This document shows positions 21,279 to 29,376 of a stretch of 64,000 nt of DNA, in pieces. The stretch lies in the NCBI RefSeq assembly GCF_002017875.1, contig NZ_MUFV01000001.1, positions 2,987,262 to 3,051,261 on the forward strand, read 5' to 3'. The notes beneath the pieces are model-generated. The model had not been told where the DNA came from. It ran no database searches and saw nothing but the letters and a program-made list of their open reading frames with translations. Both the position numbers and the translations under genes were made by a program. Origin of the DNA: Deinococcus sp. LM3. Its GTDB lineage: Bacteria; Deinococcota; Deinococci; Deinococcales; Deinococcaceae. Numbering within the stretch: the first letter of the stretch is position 1; each line of letters opens with the position of its first letter.

Positions 21279-22066
21279 CAGCTGCTCGCGCTGGTGTAAC
21301 TGCCCACCGCACGCAGCCAGAACAGGCGGGTCACCACGAACAGCGCGGCCGCCACGACCGGCGACGCCAGCGCCACGCCCCAGGCCAGTTCGCCCGTCAT
21401 GGCCTGCGCGGGCACGGTCGTGATGAACGCCACCGGCACCACGAACGTCAGGAACGCCCGCACGGGCAGCGGGAAGGCCGACACCGGAAAGCGGGCCGCG
21501 CCGAACACGCCGTTGAACAGTTCCGCGACGTTCTGCGTCTTCACGAACCAGAACGCCGTGGTGCTCAGCGCCAGCCAGATGCAATACACGATCACGACCG
21601 CCGAGGCGTACAGCAGCGCCGCGCCCAGCGCCCCCAGCGGCGTGACGGTCAGGCCCGAAGCGGCGTACGCGATCAGGCCCAGCCCGATCAGCAGGTCCGG
21701 CGCGCGCAGCACGTTCAGGTGCCGGGTACTCACCCCGAACTGCGCGTCAATGGGCTTGAGCAACGTGAAGTCCATGCTGCCGGTGCGGATGGCGTCCGCG
21801 ATCTTGCTCATGTTCGGCTGGATGAACACGCTGATCACGCCCTCGGTCAGCATGAAGAACCCCGTGACCAGCAGCGCCTCCCGGAACGACCAGCCACCCA
21901 CGCTGGTGATCCCCGGCTGCCCGAACACGATCCCCAGCCCCAGCAGCGCCACGCCCACCTCCCCCAGACTGGCCAGCAGCGCCCCCACGAAGTTCGCGCG
22001 GTACTCCAGCTGCGCCGACAGGGTCGCGCCCGTGAAGATCCGCAGCAGGCGCAGGTAGCGGCTCAC
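21278..22066 (-). CDS. ABC-2 family permease, second subunit
   Basis: This 262-residue membrane protein has about six helices and resembles the ABC-2 permeases that pair with the ATPase at 22964-23986. It starts near SRYLRLLRIFTGATLSAQL; residues such as WSFREALLVTGFFMLTEG and RTGSMDFTLLKPID match the family. I use the GTG at 22066, since sequence further upstream is a short-repeat cluster; the ribosome site is weak. The substrate is unknown. Confidence 0.83.
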   Translation of the reverse strand: MSRYLRLLRIFTGATLSAQLEYRANFVGALLASLGEVGVALLGLGIVFGQPGITSVGGWSFREALLVTGFFMLTEGVISVFIQPNMSKIADAIRTGSMDFTLLKPIDAQFGVSTRHLNVLRAPDLLIGLGLIAYAASGLTVTPLGALGAALLYASAVVIVYCIWLALSTTAFWFVKTQNVAELFNGVFGAARFPVSAFPLPVRAFLTFVVPVAFITTVPAQAMTGELAWGVALASPVVAAALFVVTRLFWLRAVGSYTSASS

Positions 22067-22088
22067 GCAGCCCGCCGGGGCGTGATGC

Positions 22089-22165
22089 GGGTTGAAGGTT
22101 GATGGTCGATGGTTGATGGAAGGGCGCACCAGCCTCTGTCAACCATCAACCGTTTACCATCAACC
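22089..22165. repeat. Inverted clusters of GGTTGAT/ATCAACC short repeats
   Basis: GGTTGATGGTCGATGGTTGA on one side and CAACCATCAACC...CCATCAACC on the other could pair around a 20-nt loop. The cluster sits in the gap between the two permease genes of one operon and belongs to the same family as 7989-8030 and 27768-27810. Confidence 0.6.
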
Positions 22166-22166
22166 C

Positions 22167-22967
22167 TCATGCTCCCACCGCGCCGTACTTCTTCAGGCCG
22201 GCGCGCCAGACGGCCAGTCGCAGGAACCAGAACACGACCAGCCAGCCCAGCATGACGAGCGCGCCGCGCAGGGCGTCCTCGGGTCCGGCCTTGCCCGCCA
22301 GGAGTTGCGCGGGGAGGCCCAGCATGTACGGGAATGGCGTCCAGACGGCCACACCCTGCACCCAGGCGGGATAGAAGTCCAGCGGGGCGAACATGCCGCC
22401 CAGCGCGGCGTACACCAGCCACGCGAGTTCCTGGAAACTGGTGCTGCTCTCGGTCCAGAAGGCCAGCAGGCCGATGGCGTACTCGTACAGGAAGCGTGCC
22501 GTGAAGCCCAGCGCCGCGAGGCCCAGCGCGGCCGGGTACGCCCACCACTCGGTCGTGAAGCGCGCGCCGGACAGCAGCGCGAAGGCCGTGACGAGCACCA
22601 GCATGGGCACCAGCCGCACCAGCCGCTCGGCCACGTGCGAGGCGTAGTGCGTCCACATGGGGTCCAGCGGGCGCAGCAGCTTGGCCGACAGGGTGCCCTG
22701 CCGGATCTCGAAATCCAGTTCCCACGCGACCCACACGACCAGCAGTTGCGACACCAGCCACGTGCTCAGGAAGTACGTGGCGAACCCGGCGGCGTCGTAG
22801 CCGCGGATCTGCCCGCCGGGCGCCGCCTGCGCCTGCGCCATCCAGACCAGCATCATGACCAGCGACAGCGTGCCGGACAGCATCCAGATGACGACCTCGG
22901 CGCGGTACTCGGCCATCTCCGCGAAGCGCGTGGCGAACAGCACCCGCGCGGTGTTCAGGCGACTCAC
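22167..22967 (-). CDS. ABC-2 family permease, first subunit
   Basis: This 266-residue membrane protein has about six helices and contains DFEIRQGTLSAKLLRPLDP, equivalent to the GSMDFTLLKPID region of the second permease, so the two are homologous halves. The GTG start overlaps the stop of the ATPase gene (GTGA). The three genes form one exporter of the ABC-2 (DUF990-like) type. Confidence 0.85.
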   Translation of the reverse strand: MSRLNTARVLFATRFAEMAEYRAEVVIWMLSGTLSLVMMLVWMAQAQAAPGGQIRGYDAAGFATYFLSTWLVSQLLVVWVAWELDFEIRQGTLSAKLLRPLDPMWTHYASHVAERLVRLVPMLVLVTAFALLSGARFTTEWWAYPAALGLAALGFTARFLYEYAIGLLAFWTESSTSFQELAWLVYAALGGMFAPLDFYPAWVQGVAVWTPFPYMLGLPAQLLAGKAGPEDALRGALVMLGWLVVFWFLRLAVWRAGLKKYGAVGA

Positions 22968-23986
22968 GCGCGCTCCAGTGCGGGTGTGGGGGGCGTGCGG
23001 TGCCCGAACAGATCGGCCATGATCGCCTCGATGCTGGGGTCCTCGACCGTCAGGTCGGCCACGTCCAGGTCGGCCAGCAGCCGCGCGGCGCGTTCGCTGA
23101 CCTCGGAGCGCGGCACGCGCAGCTGGGCGCTCAGGCCGTCCACGCTGACGTCCTGCCCGTACGCGGCGAGCGCCTGCGCGGTCACGGGGGAACGCAGTTG
23201 CAGCCGGATGGTCTTCCCCGCCCCGGCCTGCCCGGCCAGACTGCCCAGGTCGCCGTCGAACACCAGCGCGCCCTGGTCGATCACCAAGATGCGGCGGGCC
23301 AGGGCGGTCACGTCCGCCATGTAGTGACTCGTGAGGATCACGGTCGCGTCGTACCGCTCGTTGTAGTCGCGCACGAACGCCCGCACGCTTTCCTGCATGT
23401 TCACGTCCAGCCCGATGGTCGGTTCGTCCAGGAACAGCACCCTGGGTCGGTGCAGCAGCGCGGCGGCCAGTTCGCACTTCATGCGTTCGCCCAGCGACAG
23501 CTTGCGCACCTGCTTCTTCAGGATGCCGTCCAGGCCCAGCACGTCCGTGAATTCACGCATGGTCGCGCGGTACTGGTCATCCGGGATCTCGTAGATCGCC
23601 TGATTGACCAGGAAGGAATCCAGCGCCGGGAGGTCCCAGATCAGCTGCTGCTTCTGCCCCATGACCAGCGTGATCTGCCGCAGGAACGCCGCCTCGCGCC
23701 GCCGGGGCTCGAAGCCCGCCACGCGCGCCTCGCCGCCCGAGGGGTGCAGCAGGCCCGAGAGCATCTTCAGGGTGGTGGTCTTCCCCGCCCCGTTCGGCCC
23801 GAGGAACCCCACGACCTCGCCGGGATGCAGGTCGAAACTCACGCCGCGCACCGCCTCGACCTGCCGGGTCTTGCGGCTCACGAAGGACCGCAGGCTGCCC
23901 ATGAAGCCGGGTTCCTTCTCGTGTACGGCGTAGGCCTTGCGCAGGTCGCGAACGTGCACGGCGGCGTCCGGGGGTGAGGTGGTCAT
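22964..23986 (-). CDS. ABC transporter ATP-binding protein (ABC-2 exporter)
   Basis: The 340-residue ATPase has Walker A LGPNGAGKTT at 62-71, the signature LSLGERMKCE at 163-172, Walker B VLFLDEPT at 183-190 and H-loop TSHYM. The insert before Walker A (SLRSFVSRKTRQVEAV) and the C-terminal 80-residue extension are typical of ATPases serving paired ABC-2 permeases. It heads a four-gene operon. TATCCT lies 10 nt upstream of the ATG, slightly farther than usual. Confidence 0.92.
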   Translation of the reverse strand: MTTSPPDAAVHVRDLRKAYAVHEKEPGFMGSLRSFVSRKTRQVEAVRGVSFDLHPGEVVGFLGPNGAGKTTTLKMLSGLLHPSGGEARVAGFEPRRREAAFLRQITLVMGQKQQLIWDLPALDSFLVNQAIYEIPDDQYRATMREFTDVLGLDGILKKQVRKLSLGERMKCELAAALLHRPRVLFLDEPTIGLDVNMQESVRAFVRDYNERYDATVILTSHYMADVTALARRILVIDQGALVFDGDLGSLAGQAGAGKTIRLQLRSPVTAQALAAYGQDVSVDGLSAQLRVPRSEVSERAARLLADLDVADLTVEDPSIEAIMADLFGHRTPPTPALERA

Positions 23987-24141
23987 CGTGCCTCGCAGGA
24001 TACGCCACGGGCGAATTCAGGCGCGCGGAATCAGCCAGTTGGCGTAGTGCCCAGGCCGGGGTGGGATTGCGTGCGTTGCGTGCACGGGTGTTCCCCCGAC
24101 AGTCACGCCCGCGCGGCGGGGCCGGGAGTAGCCTCGGGCCA

Positions 24142-24267
24142 TGGAACGGATTCCGTCTGTTGCGTTCACACCCCGGCACGGCACCGGGGTGCCAACTCCA
24201 CGCCCGGAATCCGCTTCTCTCCTGCTCGCGCTGCTCGGGTTGAACGCTGTTCAACCGGAGTTCAGAT
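24142..24267. repeat. Dispersed palindromic element, copy 5 (diverged)
   Basis: A diverged copy: GGAACGGATTCCGTCTG at the left, GGGGTGCCAACTCCACG inside, and CAACCGGAGTTCAGATG at the right. Its right end supplies the GGAG ribosome site and ATG used by the chromate-transporter gene. Confidence 0.75.
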
Positions 24268-24883
24268 GAGTGCCCCCGCCGCCCCGCCGCCCGCCCCGCC
24301 GGAGGACGCACCCCGCCACCCACCGGCGCCGGTTCCGGTCACGCCCACGCACGCGGACCTGCTGCGGGTGTTCGCGGGCGTGGCGATGGTGGGCATCGGC
24401 GGGGGCCTGCCCGCCCACATGCGCCGCGCCGCGCTGGGCCGCGCCTGGATGACCGAACTGGACTTCGCGGAGACGTACACGCTGGCGCAACTGACGCCCG
24501 GCCCGAACGCCGTGAATCTGGCCGCCATGATCGGCGCGCGCCTGCGCGGCTGGCCCGGCGCGCTCTGGGCGGTCGTGGGGGTCCTGACGCCCGGACTGAT
24601 CGCCATGCTGGCCGTCACGGTCGTCACGCTGGGCCTGCCCGGCGGGCTGCCCGGCCCGCTGCAGAGTGCGCTGCGCGGCGCGGCCTGCGCGGCCCTGGCG
24701 GTCATGCTCACGGCGGCGCTGCCGGTCCTGCGGGTCGTGGGTGGCCTGCGCGGCGGGTGGCCGCTGGCGCTGGCGACCTTCGCCGGGATCGGCCTGCTGC
24801 GCCTGGACCTGCTGCCGGTCCTGGCGGTCGTGGTGGGCGCGGGCCTGATCCTGCACCGCCCCCGCCCGCAGGAGCAGCCATGA
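24266..24883 (+). CDS. chrA: Chromate transporter, N-terminal-half subunit
   Basis: This 205-residue membrane protein is one half of a CHR-family transporter, which exports chromate. It carries the family motifs GIGGGLPAHM and QLTPGPNAVNLAAMIGARLRG (PGP motif). The other half is encoded by the overlapping next gene (ATGA). The ATG and its GGAG site lie at the right edge of a palindromic repeat, so the first residues or the translation signal may derive from the element. Confidence 0.85.
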   Translation: MSAPAAPPPAPPEDAPRHPPAPVPVTPTHADLLRVFAGVAMVGIGGGLPAHMRRAALGRAWMTELDFAETYTLAQLTPGPNAVNLAAMIGARLRGWPGALWAVVGVLTPGLIAMLAVTVVTLGLPGGLPGPLQSALRGAACAALAVMLTAALPVLRVVGGLRGGWPLALATFAGIGLLRLDLLPVLAVVVGAGLILHRPRPQEQP

Positions 24884-25407
24884 CGGACGCGGGCGCGAAC
24901 TGGCTGGACATCCTGCTGACCTTCACGCGGCTGGGCCTGATCAGTTTCGGCGGGGCGAACCTCGCTGAGATCGAACGGGTTCTGGTCGGGCAGCGGCACT
25001 GGATCACGCCCGACACGCTCGCCAGCGGGTTCGCGCTGGGGCAGATCATGCCGGGACCGAACATGCTGGCCATGACCCACTACGGTTTCGCGGCGGGCGG
25101 GTGGGCCGGAGCGGCCGCCGCCACGCTGGGCTTCTACGGGCCCACCGCCCTGCTGAGCGCCGCCGCTGCCCTCGCCTGGAGGCGGCTGCTGGGCTGGAAG
25201 TGGCTGCCCACCATCCGCAGCGCCCTGCTGCCGTTCGGGGGGGGCGTGCTGCTGGCCGGGGTGCTGGTCCTGGCGCGCGGCAGCGTGCAGAACGTGGCAG
25301 GGGCCGTCATCGCCGCCGCCGCGTTCGCGCTGCTGACCCGCACGCGCGTGAACCCGGCCCTGGTCGTGATCGGTGCGGCCGCGCTGGGCGCCCTGATCGG
25401 GTTGTAG
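24880..25407 (+). CDS. chrA: Chromate transporter, C-terminal-half subunit
   Basis: This 175-residue CHR-domain protein contains LGLISFGGANLAEIE and GQIMPGPNMLAM, the same FGG and PGP motifs as the first half. Short-chain CHR proteins encoded as pairs insert in opposite orientations and work as a heterodimer; that is known of the family. Start and upstream stop overlap (ATGA). Confidence 0.87.
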   Translation: MTDAGANWLDILLTFTRLGLISFGGANLAEIERVLVGQRHWITPDTLASGFALGQIMPGPNMLAMTHYGFAAGGWAGAAAATLGFYGPTALLSAAAALAWRRLLGWKWLPTIRSALLPFGGGVLLAGVLVLARGSVQNVAGAVIAAAAFALLTRTRVNPALVVIGAAALGALIGL

Positions 25408-25424
25408 GCAGGTACACTGGCCGG

Positions 25425-25481
25425 ATGCCGCACGCCCACCTTCCCTCCTGCCCAGCCTCCCCCCGCGCGGTGCGCGCTTGA
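25425..25481 (+). CDS. Leaderless micro-ORF coupled to the next gene (18 aa)
   Basis: TACACT at 25413-25418 ends 6 nt before this ATG, so an mRNA from this promoter would begin at or next to the ATG. The ORF encodes MPHAHLPSCPASPRAVRA and its TGA overlaps the TTG start of the following gene (TTGA). That gene has no ribosome site of its own. The micro-ORF therefore probably delivers ribosomes to the TTG. A regulatory role for the peptide itself is not indicated. Confidence 0.55.
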   Translation: MPHAHLPSCPASPRAVRA

Positions 25482-26158
25482 AAGCCTGGGTGCCGCTGGG
25501 TTCCGCGCCCATTCCCGGCAGTCCCGATCAGCTGGAGCTGTGGCAGCGGGAGAACGAGTTCAGCATCCGCATCAGCGGATACGTGAGCGAACTCATGAAC
25601 AGCCGCCAGCACGCCAGCGAGGAGGCCCTCGCCGAGTACGCCGTGCCGCAGGTCGCGGGTCGCGCCGCCGCGCACGTCCTGGTGGGCGGACTGGGCATGG
25701 GGTTCACGCTGGCCGCCGCGCTGCGCTGCGCCGGGCCGGACGCGACCGTCACCGTCGCGGAACTCGTGGGGGCCGTCGTGGACTGGAACCGGGGGCCGCT
25801 CGGGCAGGCCGCCGGGTACCCGCTGACCGACCCGCGCACCCGCGTGCACGTGGGCGACGTGGCCGAACTGATCCGCGCCGCGAAGCGGACCTTCGACGCG
25901 ATCCTGCTGGACGTGGACAACGGCCCGGAAGGCATGACCCAGCACGGCAACGACTGGCTGTACTCCCCGCGCGGTCTGGCCGCCATCCGCGCCGCCCTGA
26001 AACCCGGCGGGCTGCTGGCCGTCTGGAGCGTGGAGGCCGTGCCGCGCTTCACGGCCGCGCTGGAGAAGGCCGGGTATCACACCGAGGTGCGCCGCGCCCG
26101 CGCCCGCGAAGGCAAGGGCGCGTGGCACACCATCTGGGTCGCCCGCTCGGACGGGTAG
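25478..26158 (+). CDS. Spermidine-synthase-like SAM-fold protein
   Basis: The 226-residue protein has the class I SAM-binding fold: VLVGGLGMGFTLAAAL at 67-82 (motif I), then VAELVGAVVDWNRG, and DAILLDVDNGPEGM as the motif IV region. It resembles spermine/spermidine-synthase-like proteins but lacks obvious confirmation of polyamine binding, so a methyltransferase role is equally possible. The TTG start overlaps the stop of a leaderless micro-ORF; no Shine-Dalgarno is visible. Confidence 0.78.
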   Translation: MKAWVPLGSAPIPGSPDQLELWQRENEFSIRISGYVSELMNSRQHASEEALAEYAVPQVAGRAAAHVLVGGLGMGFTLAAALRCAGPDATVTVAELVGAVVDWNRGPLGQAAGYPLTDPRTRVHVGDVAELIRAAKRTFDAILLDVDNGPEGMTQHGNDWLYSPRGLAAIRAALKPGGLLAVWSVEAVPRFTAALEKAGYHTEVRRARAREGKGAWHTIWVARSDG

Positions 26159-26196
26159 GCAGTGGCGGGGCGGGATCGGGCGTCCCTGCTTCCCCT

Positions 26197-26976
26197 TCAC
26201 CCCCCGGTGAGGAAGCGCGCCGTCTCGCGGTACAGCAGGTCCACCTGTTCGAGCGAGTCGAAGGTGTGGCCCGCGCCGGGAATGGCGACCGCCTCGCAGC
26301 GCAGCGCCTGGGCGTAACGCACGCCGTATTCGGGGGGGCAGGTCTGGTCGGCGTCGCCGTGGAAGACGCGGGCCTCGCCCTGCCACGCGGCGGCCGCCTC
26401 CAGGGGGCGCAGGCGGGTCATTTCCTGAAGGAACTCGCGGCCCAGCGGCCAGCCGTTGTAATCGGTGACGGTGGCGGGCAGGAAGCCGCCGCGCAGGAAC
26501 GGCAGCCACAGTTCCGGCAGGGCGGGTGCCCACAGGGCCAGGCGGTGCGGGCGCACCAGGGGCGCGCTGAGCGCGGCGACCAGCCCGCCCATGCTGAAGC
26601 CCAGCAGCATCGTGCGTTCCGGGTCGATACCGGTCTGGCGGCGCAGGTACTCGAAGGCGGCCTGCGTGTCCTGCACCTCGCGGGTGACGGTCATCTCGCT
26701 GAAGTCGCCGTGGCTCTCGCCACTGCCCCGGAAGTCGAAGCGCAGGCTGGCCACGCCCCTGGCCGCAAGGTAGCGGGACAGCAGCGGCAGCAGGCGGTGG
26801 TCGCCGCCACGGTTACCGGTGAAGCCGTGCAGGATGACCACGCTGGGCCAGCCCTGCGCGGGCGCGTCTCCGGTGGGGCGGTGCAGCAGGCCGTACAGGC
26901 GCTGCCCGTCCACGCTGAACTGCGCGAATTCCTCGTTCAGGGCCTGTTCGTTGCTGCCTCGGGTGGGGTCGGTCAT
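26197..26976 (-). CDS. Alpha/beta hydrolase
   Basis: This 259-residue serine hydrolase has oxyanion-hole HGFTGN at 50-55, nucleophile S128 in GFSMGG, acid in FHGDADQTCP (D208 or D210) and base H237 in PGAGHTF. The layout resembles bacterial cinnamoyl-esterase-like or acyl-esterase hydrolases; the substrate is not known. It has no signal peptide. TACCAT ends 7 nt before the ATG (leaderless). Confidence 0.88.
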   Translation of the reverse strand: MTDPTRGSNEQALNEEFAQFSVDGQRLYGLLHRPTGDAPAQGWPSVVILHGFTGNRGGDHRLLPLLSRYLAARGVASLRFDFRGSGESHGDFSEMTVTREVQDTQAAFEYLRRQTGIDPERTMLLGFSMGGLVAALSAPLVRPHRLALWAPALPELWLPFLRGGFLPATVTDYNGWPLGREFLQEMTRLRPLEAAAAWQGEARVFHGDADQTCPPEYGVRYAQALRCEAVAIPGAGHTFDSLEQVDLLYRETARFLTGG

Positions 26977-27016
26977 GCCGGGAATGGTAGCCCAGTCGCG
27001 GCGGGGCCAGCCAGGG

Positions 27017-27667
27017 TCAGCGGGTGTACTTCGTCAGGACCATGCTGAACTGCGCGGACGGAATGGTCTGCTTGACCAGACCGACGCCACGCACGTACCA
27101 GGCGGTGCTGCGGGTCTCGCCGCCCATCAGTTTGTTCAGGTCCATGCCGGGCGGCAGGTCAGCCCCGGCGGGCGGGGTCATGGTGGTAGTGGTCGTCGTC
27201 TCGACGCGCAGGGCGGTGAACGTCCCGGCGGGCGTGGTGACCTTCTCCTGCGCGGCGACGCGGCTGCGGGTGCGGCTCTGCATGTTCATGCCGCCGCTGG
27301 CCTGCATCTTCCCGTCGCTGGTCCAGGCGTACCCGACCTTCCAGGCGGAGGTGGGCGGGTAGAACCCGGACTCCAGGCGCAGGTCGCCCCTGCCGGAGCC
27401 GATGGTGGCGGTCATGCCCCGGCCCGTGCAGGTCCAGGTGCTGTTGGTGGTCTGGCCGCCCGTGGTGGTCTGGACGGTCACGGTGTTGCCCTTTACCTGG
27501 GCGCGGGACGTGAAGGTGCTGCTCTGGCCCTGCGTGGTCAGGCGGTACGTGCGGGTGCCGGGTGGCATGAATCCGGCGGGGTCGCAGGCGGCCAGCGCGT
27601 GCGTGCCGGCGCAGCCCAGCAGCGCGGCGCTCAGGATCAGGGCGGGTCGGACGGCAGGTGCGCGCAT
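27017..27667 (-). CDS. Secreted protein of unknown function (216 aa)
   Basis: The N-terminus MRAPAVRPALILSAALLGCA is a signal peptide; LLGC could be a lipobox, or cleavage could fall later at HALAAC. The mature part is beta-rich with repeated Thr-rich strands (VQTTTGGQTTNSTW, RVETTTTTTMTPP) and ends AWYVRGVGLVKQTIPS, similar in style to DUF3108-like periplasmic proteins. GGAGGAACC precedes the ATG. Confidence 0.68.
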   Translation of the reverse strand: MRAPAVRPALILSAALLGCAGTHALAACDPAGFMPPGTRTYRLTTQGQSSTFTSRAQVKGNTVTVQTTTGGQTTNSTWTCTGRGMTATIGSGRGDLRLESGFYPPTSAWKVGYAWTSDGKMQASGGMNMQSRTRSRVAAQEKVTTPAGTFTALRVETTTTTTMTPPAGADLPPGMDLNKLMGGETRSTAWYVRGVGLVKQTIPSAQFSMVLTKYTR

Positions 27668-27737
27668 GATGGTTCCTCCGGGGCCGGGGGGGCTGGATGG
27701 GTACGGTTCCAGCGTACACCCGCCCAACAATGGAAAA

Positions 27738-27764
27738 CAGGCCCACCCGTCCGGGGCGAGCCTG
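27738..27764 (-). terminator. Terminator after aspS
   Basis: On the minus strand CAGGC...CCC and GGG...GCCTG form an imperfect stem of about 11 positions followed by TTTTCC. It ends transcription of aspS before the next minus-strand gene. Confidence 0.7.
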
Positions 27765-27767
27765 CCT

Positions 27768-27810
27768 ATCAGCCATCGACCATCAGCTATCGGCCATCAG
27801 CCATCGACCA
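27768..27810. repeat. Short CCATCAG/CCATCGA repeat cluster
   Basis: Five or so near-heptameric units (CAGCCATCGACCATCAGC, TCGGCCATCAGCCATCGA) sit between the aspS stop and its terminator. It is the third cluster of this type in the window. Confidence 0.55.
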
Positions 27811-27816
27811 CGCCCC

Positions 27817-29154
27817 TCAGGGCGTCAGCCGGTGACGGTCGCGGGGGAAGGCGCGGGCGTAACGGACGTTGCTGATGCCCAGCAGTTTGGCGGTCAGGCG
27901 TTCGGCGCCGATGGCGAAACCGCCGTGGGGGGGCATGCCGTACTTGAAGACCTCGGTGTAACCTTCCAGCGTCTCGGGCTTCAGTTTGTACGCGGCGATG
28001 GAGTCCATCAGCATGGCGTGGTCGTGGATGCGCTGGCCGCCCGACGTGATCTCGATGCCACGGAATAGCAGGTCGAAGCCGCGCGTGATCTCGCTGCTGA
28101 GGCTGCCGTCGGCGTTGCTGTCCGGGTGCGCGTAGAAGGGCCGGGCGGCGCGGGGGTACTTGGTGACGAACACGAAGTCGCTGCCCTGGGTTTCCGCGTA
28201 GTGCTGGCACAGCAGGCGCTCGGCTTCCGGGTCGAGGTCCTTGCCGCCGACCACGTGCCCGTACTTTTCCTGCACGAGCGCGCGGGCGTCCAGCAGGGTG
28301 ATGCGGGGAATGTGGGCGGGCACGTCGGGAATGGTGGCGCCCAGCAGGTCGAACTCGGCCTGCGAGGTGGCTTTCAGGCGGGTCATGATGCTGGCCAGCA
28401 GGCGGTTCTCGAGGCTCATGACGTCTTCCTCGTCCTCGATGAAGCCCATCTCGACGTCCAGACTCAGGTACTCGTTCAGGTGACGGCTGGTGGCGTGCTC
28501 CTCGGCGCGGTACACGGGCGCGACCTCGAACACGCGCTCGAACACGCCGACCATGATCTGCTTGTACAGCTGCGGGCTCTGCGCGAGGTAGGCGGGGTGT
28601 CCGAAGTAGTCGATGGGGAACAGGTTCGCGCCGCCCTCCGCGCCGGCCGAGACGATCTTGGGCGTGCTGATCTCGGTGAAGCCCTCGGTCATCAGGTGAT
28701 CCCGGAACGCGGCGACCAGTTCGGCCTGCACCTTCAGCGCCGCACGTTCCTTCAGGCCGCGCACGGTCACCACGCGGTAGTCGAGCATGGTTTCCGGGTT
28801 GACGTTCCATTCCATCTTGGGAATCTCGACCGGGCTGGCCTCCACGGCGGCGCTGATCACGCGGAACTCACTGATCTGCACCTCGAACCCGCCGGGCGCC
28901 TTGGGGTGCGCCTTGACGGTGCCCGTGACCTCCACGCTGCTCTCCGCGAGCGGCAGGTTCAGGCCCTTGCCGACGCACTGCGTGACGCCACTCACGTCGC
29001 GCAGCACCACGAACTGCACGCCGCCCAGGTCGCGGCGGGCATGCACGAAGCCCTGCAGGCGCACGGTCTGGCCGTCGTGGTGTTTCAGGTCGCGGGTGAG
29101 GGTGCGGGGCAGGCGTTGCTGGGCGGCTTCCGGGGTGTGCGCTTCGGTGGTCAT
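27817..29154 (-). CDS. aspS: Aspartate-tRNA ligase, archaeal/non-discriminating type
   Basis: The 445-residue class II synthetase has an N-terminal OB fold (about 15-105) and catalytic core with motif 2 PVYRAEEHATSRHLNEY and motif 3 GGFAIGAERLTAKLL. The short length and absence of the bacterial GAD insert mark the archaeal/eukaryal type. In Deinococcus this enzyme is known to load Asp onto both tRNA-Asp and tRNA-Asn, the latter then amidated by GatCAB. I chose the ATG at 29154 because AAGGAG lies 9 nt upstream; an ATG at 29175 has no site. A putative attenuator precedes it. Confidence 0.93.
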   Translation of the reverse strand: MTTEAHTPEAAQQRLPRTLTRDLKHHDGQTVRLQGFVHARRDLGGVQFVVLRDVSGVTQCVGKGLNLPLAESSVEVTGTVKAHPKAPGGFEVQISEFRVISAAVEASPVEIPKMEWNVNPETMLDYRVVTVRGLKERAALKVQAELVAAFRDHLMTEGFTEISTPKIVSAGAEGGANLFPIDYFGHPAYLAQSPQLYKQIMVGVFERVFEVAPVYRAEEHATSRHLNEYLSLDVEMGFIEDEEDVMSLENRLLASIMTRLKATSQAEFDLLGATIPDVPAHIPRITLLDARALVQEKYGHVVGGKDLDPEAERLLCQHYAETQGSDFVFVTKYPRAARPFYAHPDSNADGSLSSEITRGFDLLFRGIEITSGGQRIHDHAMLMDSIAAYKLKPETLEGYTEVFKYGMPPHGGFAIGAERLTAKLLGISNVRYARAFPRDRHRLTP

Positions 29155-29181
29155 GCGGTGCGTCTCCTTGTTCATGAAGAA

Positions 29182-29210
29182 GCCCCCGACTCCGTGGTGG
29201 GGTCGGGGGC
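29182..29210 (-). terminator. Attenuator hairpin in the aspS leader
   Basis: On the minus strand GCCCCCGAC and GTCGGGGGC form a 9-bp GC stem, extendable by three pairs including one G-U, around a short loop and followed by TTCTTC. It lies between the leader peptide and the aspS start, where a terminator would block expression unless it is prevented from forming. Confidence 0.7.
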
Positions 29211-29232
29211 GCGGTATGCGGCGTGACGTCCC

Positions 29233-29274
29233 CTAGCAGGGATCATCATTCACGTTGTTGCTCGCCGCGGTCAT
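29233..29274 (-). CDS. aspS leader peptide MTAASNNVNDDPC
   Basis: A 13-residue ORF starts 7 nt after the -10 box of the aspS promoter, so it would be translated from a leaderless end. Codons 6, 7 and 9 are Asn and codons 10-11 are Asp, exactly the amino acids carried by the two tRNAs this synthetase charges. The stop TAG runs into GGGG, which could pair either with the CCC of the Pro codon or with the C-run of the terminator stem. This is the arrangement of a ribosome-mediated attenuator; regulation itself is inferred. Confidence 0.6.
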   Translation of the reverse strand: MTAASNNVNDDPC

Positions 29275-29281
29275 GCCGGGA

Positions 29282-29311
29282 AGTGTACGCGCCGCGCCCG
29301 CGCCGGGTCAA
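29282..29311 (-). promoter_or_regulatory. aspS promoter
   Basis: On the minus strand TTGACC (29311-29306) and TACACT (29287-29282) are separated by 18 bp, a good sigma-70-type promoter. Transcription would start at or just before the ATG of the leader peptide. Confidence 0.75.
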
Positions 29312-29376
29312 TGCCGGAAACTAGGCAGGCGCGGGCGGACGGATCGTCAGGGTTCCACCGGGAACCGGAGTCCGGA

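Noticed and set aside
24047..24265. Extended N-terminus of the chromate-transporter gene reading through the repeat element
   Set aside because: The upstream frame translates repeat copy 5 and has no family similarity; the ATG at 24266 with GGAG is the better start.
29200..29275. T-box riboswitch upstream of aspS
   Set aside because: A TACCGCG string resembles part of the T-box sequence, but the leader from the promoter is only about 130 nt, has no stem I specifier loop, and a translated Asn/Asp-rich ORF fits better.
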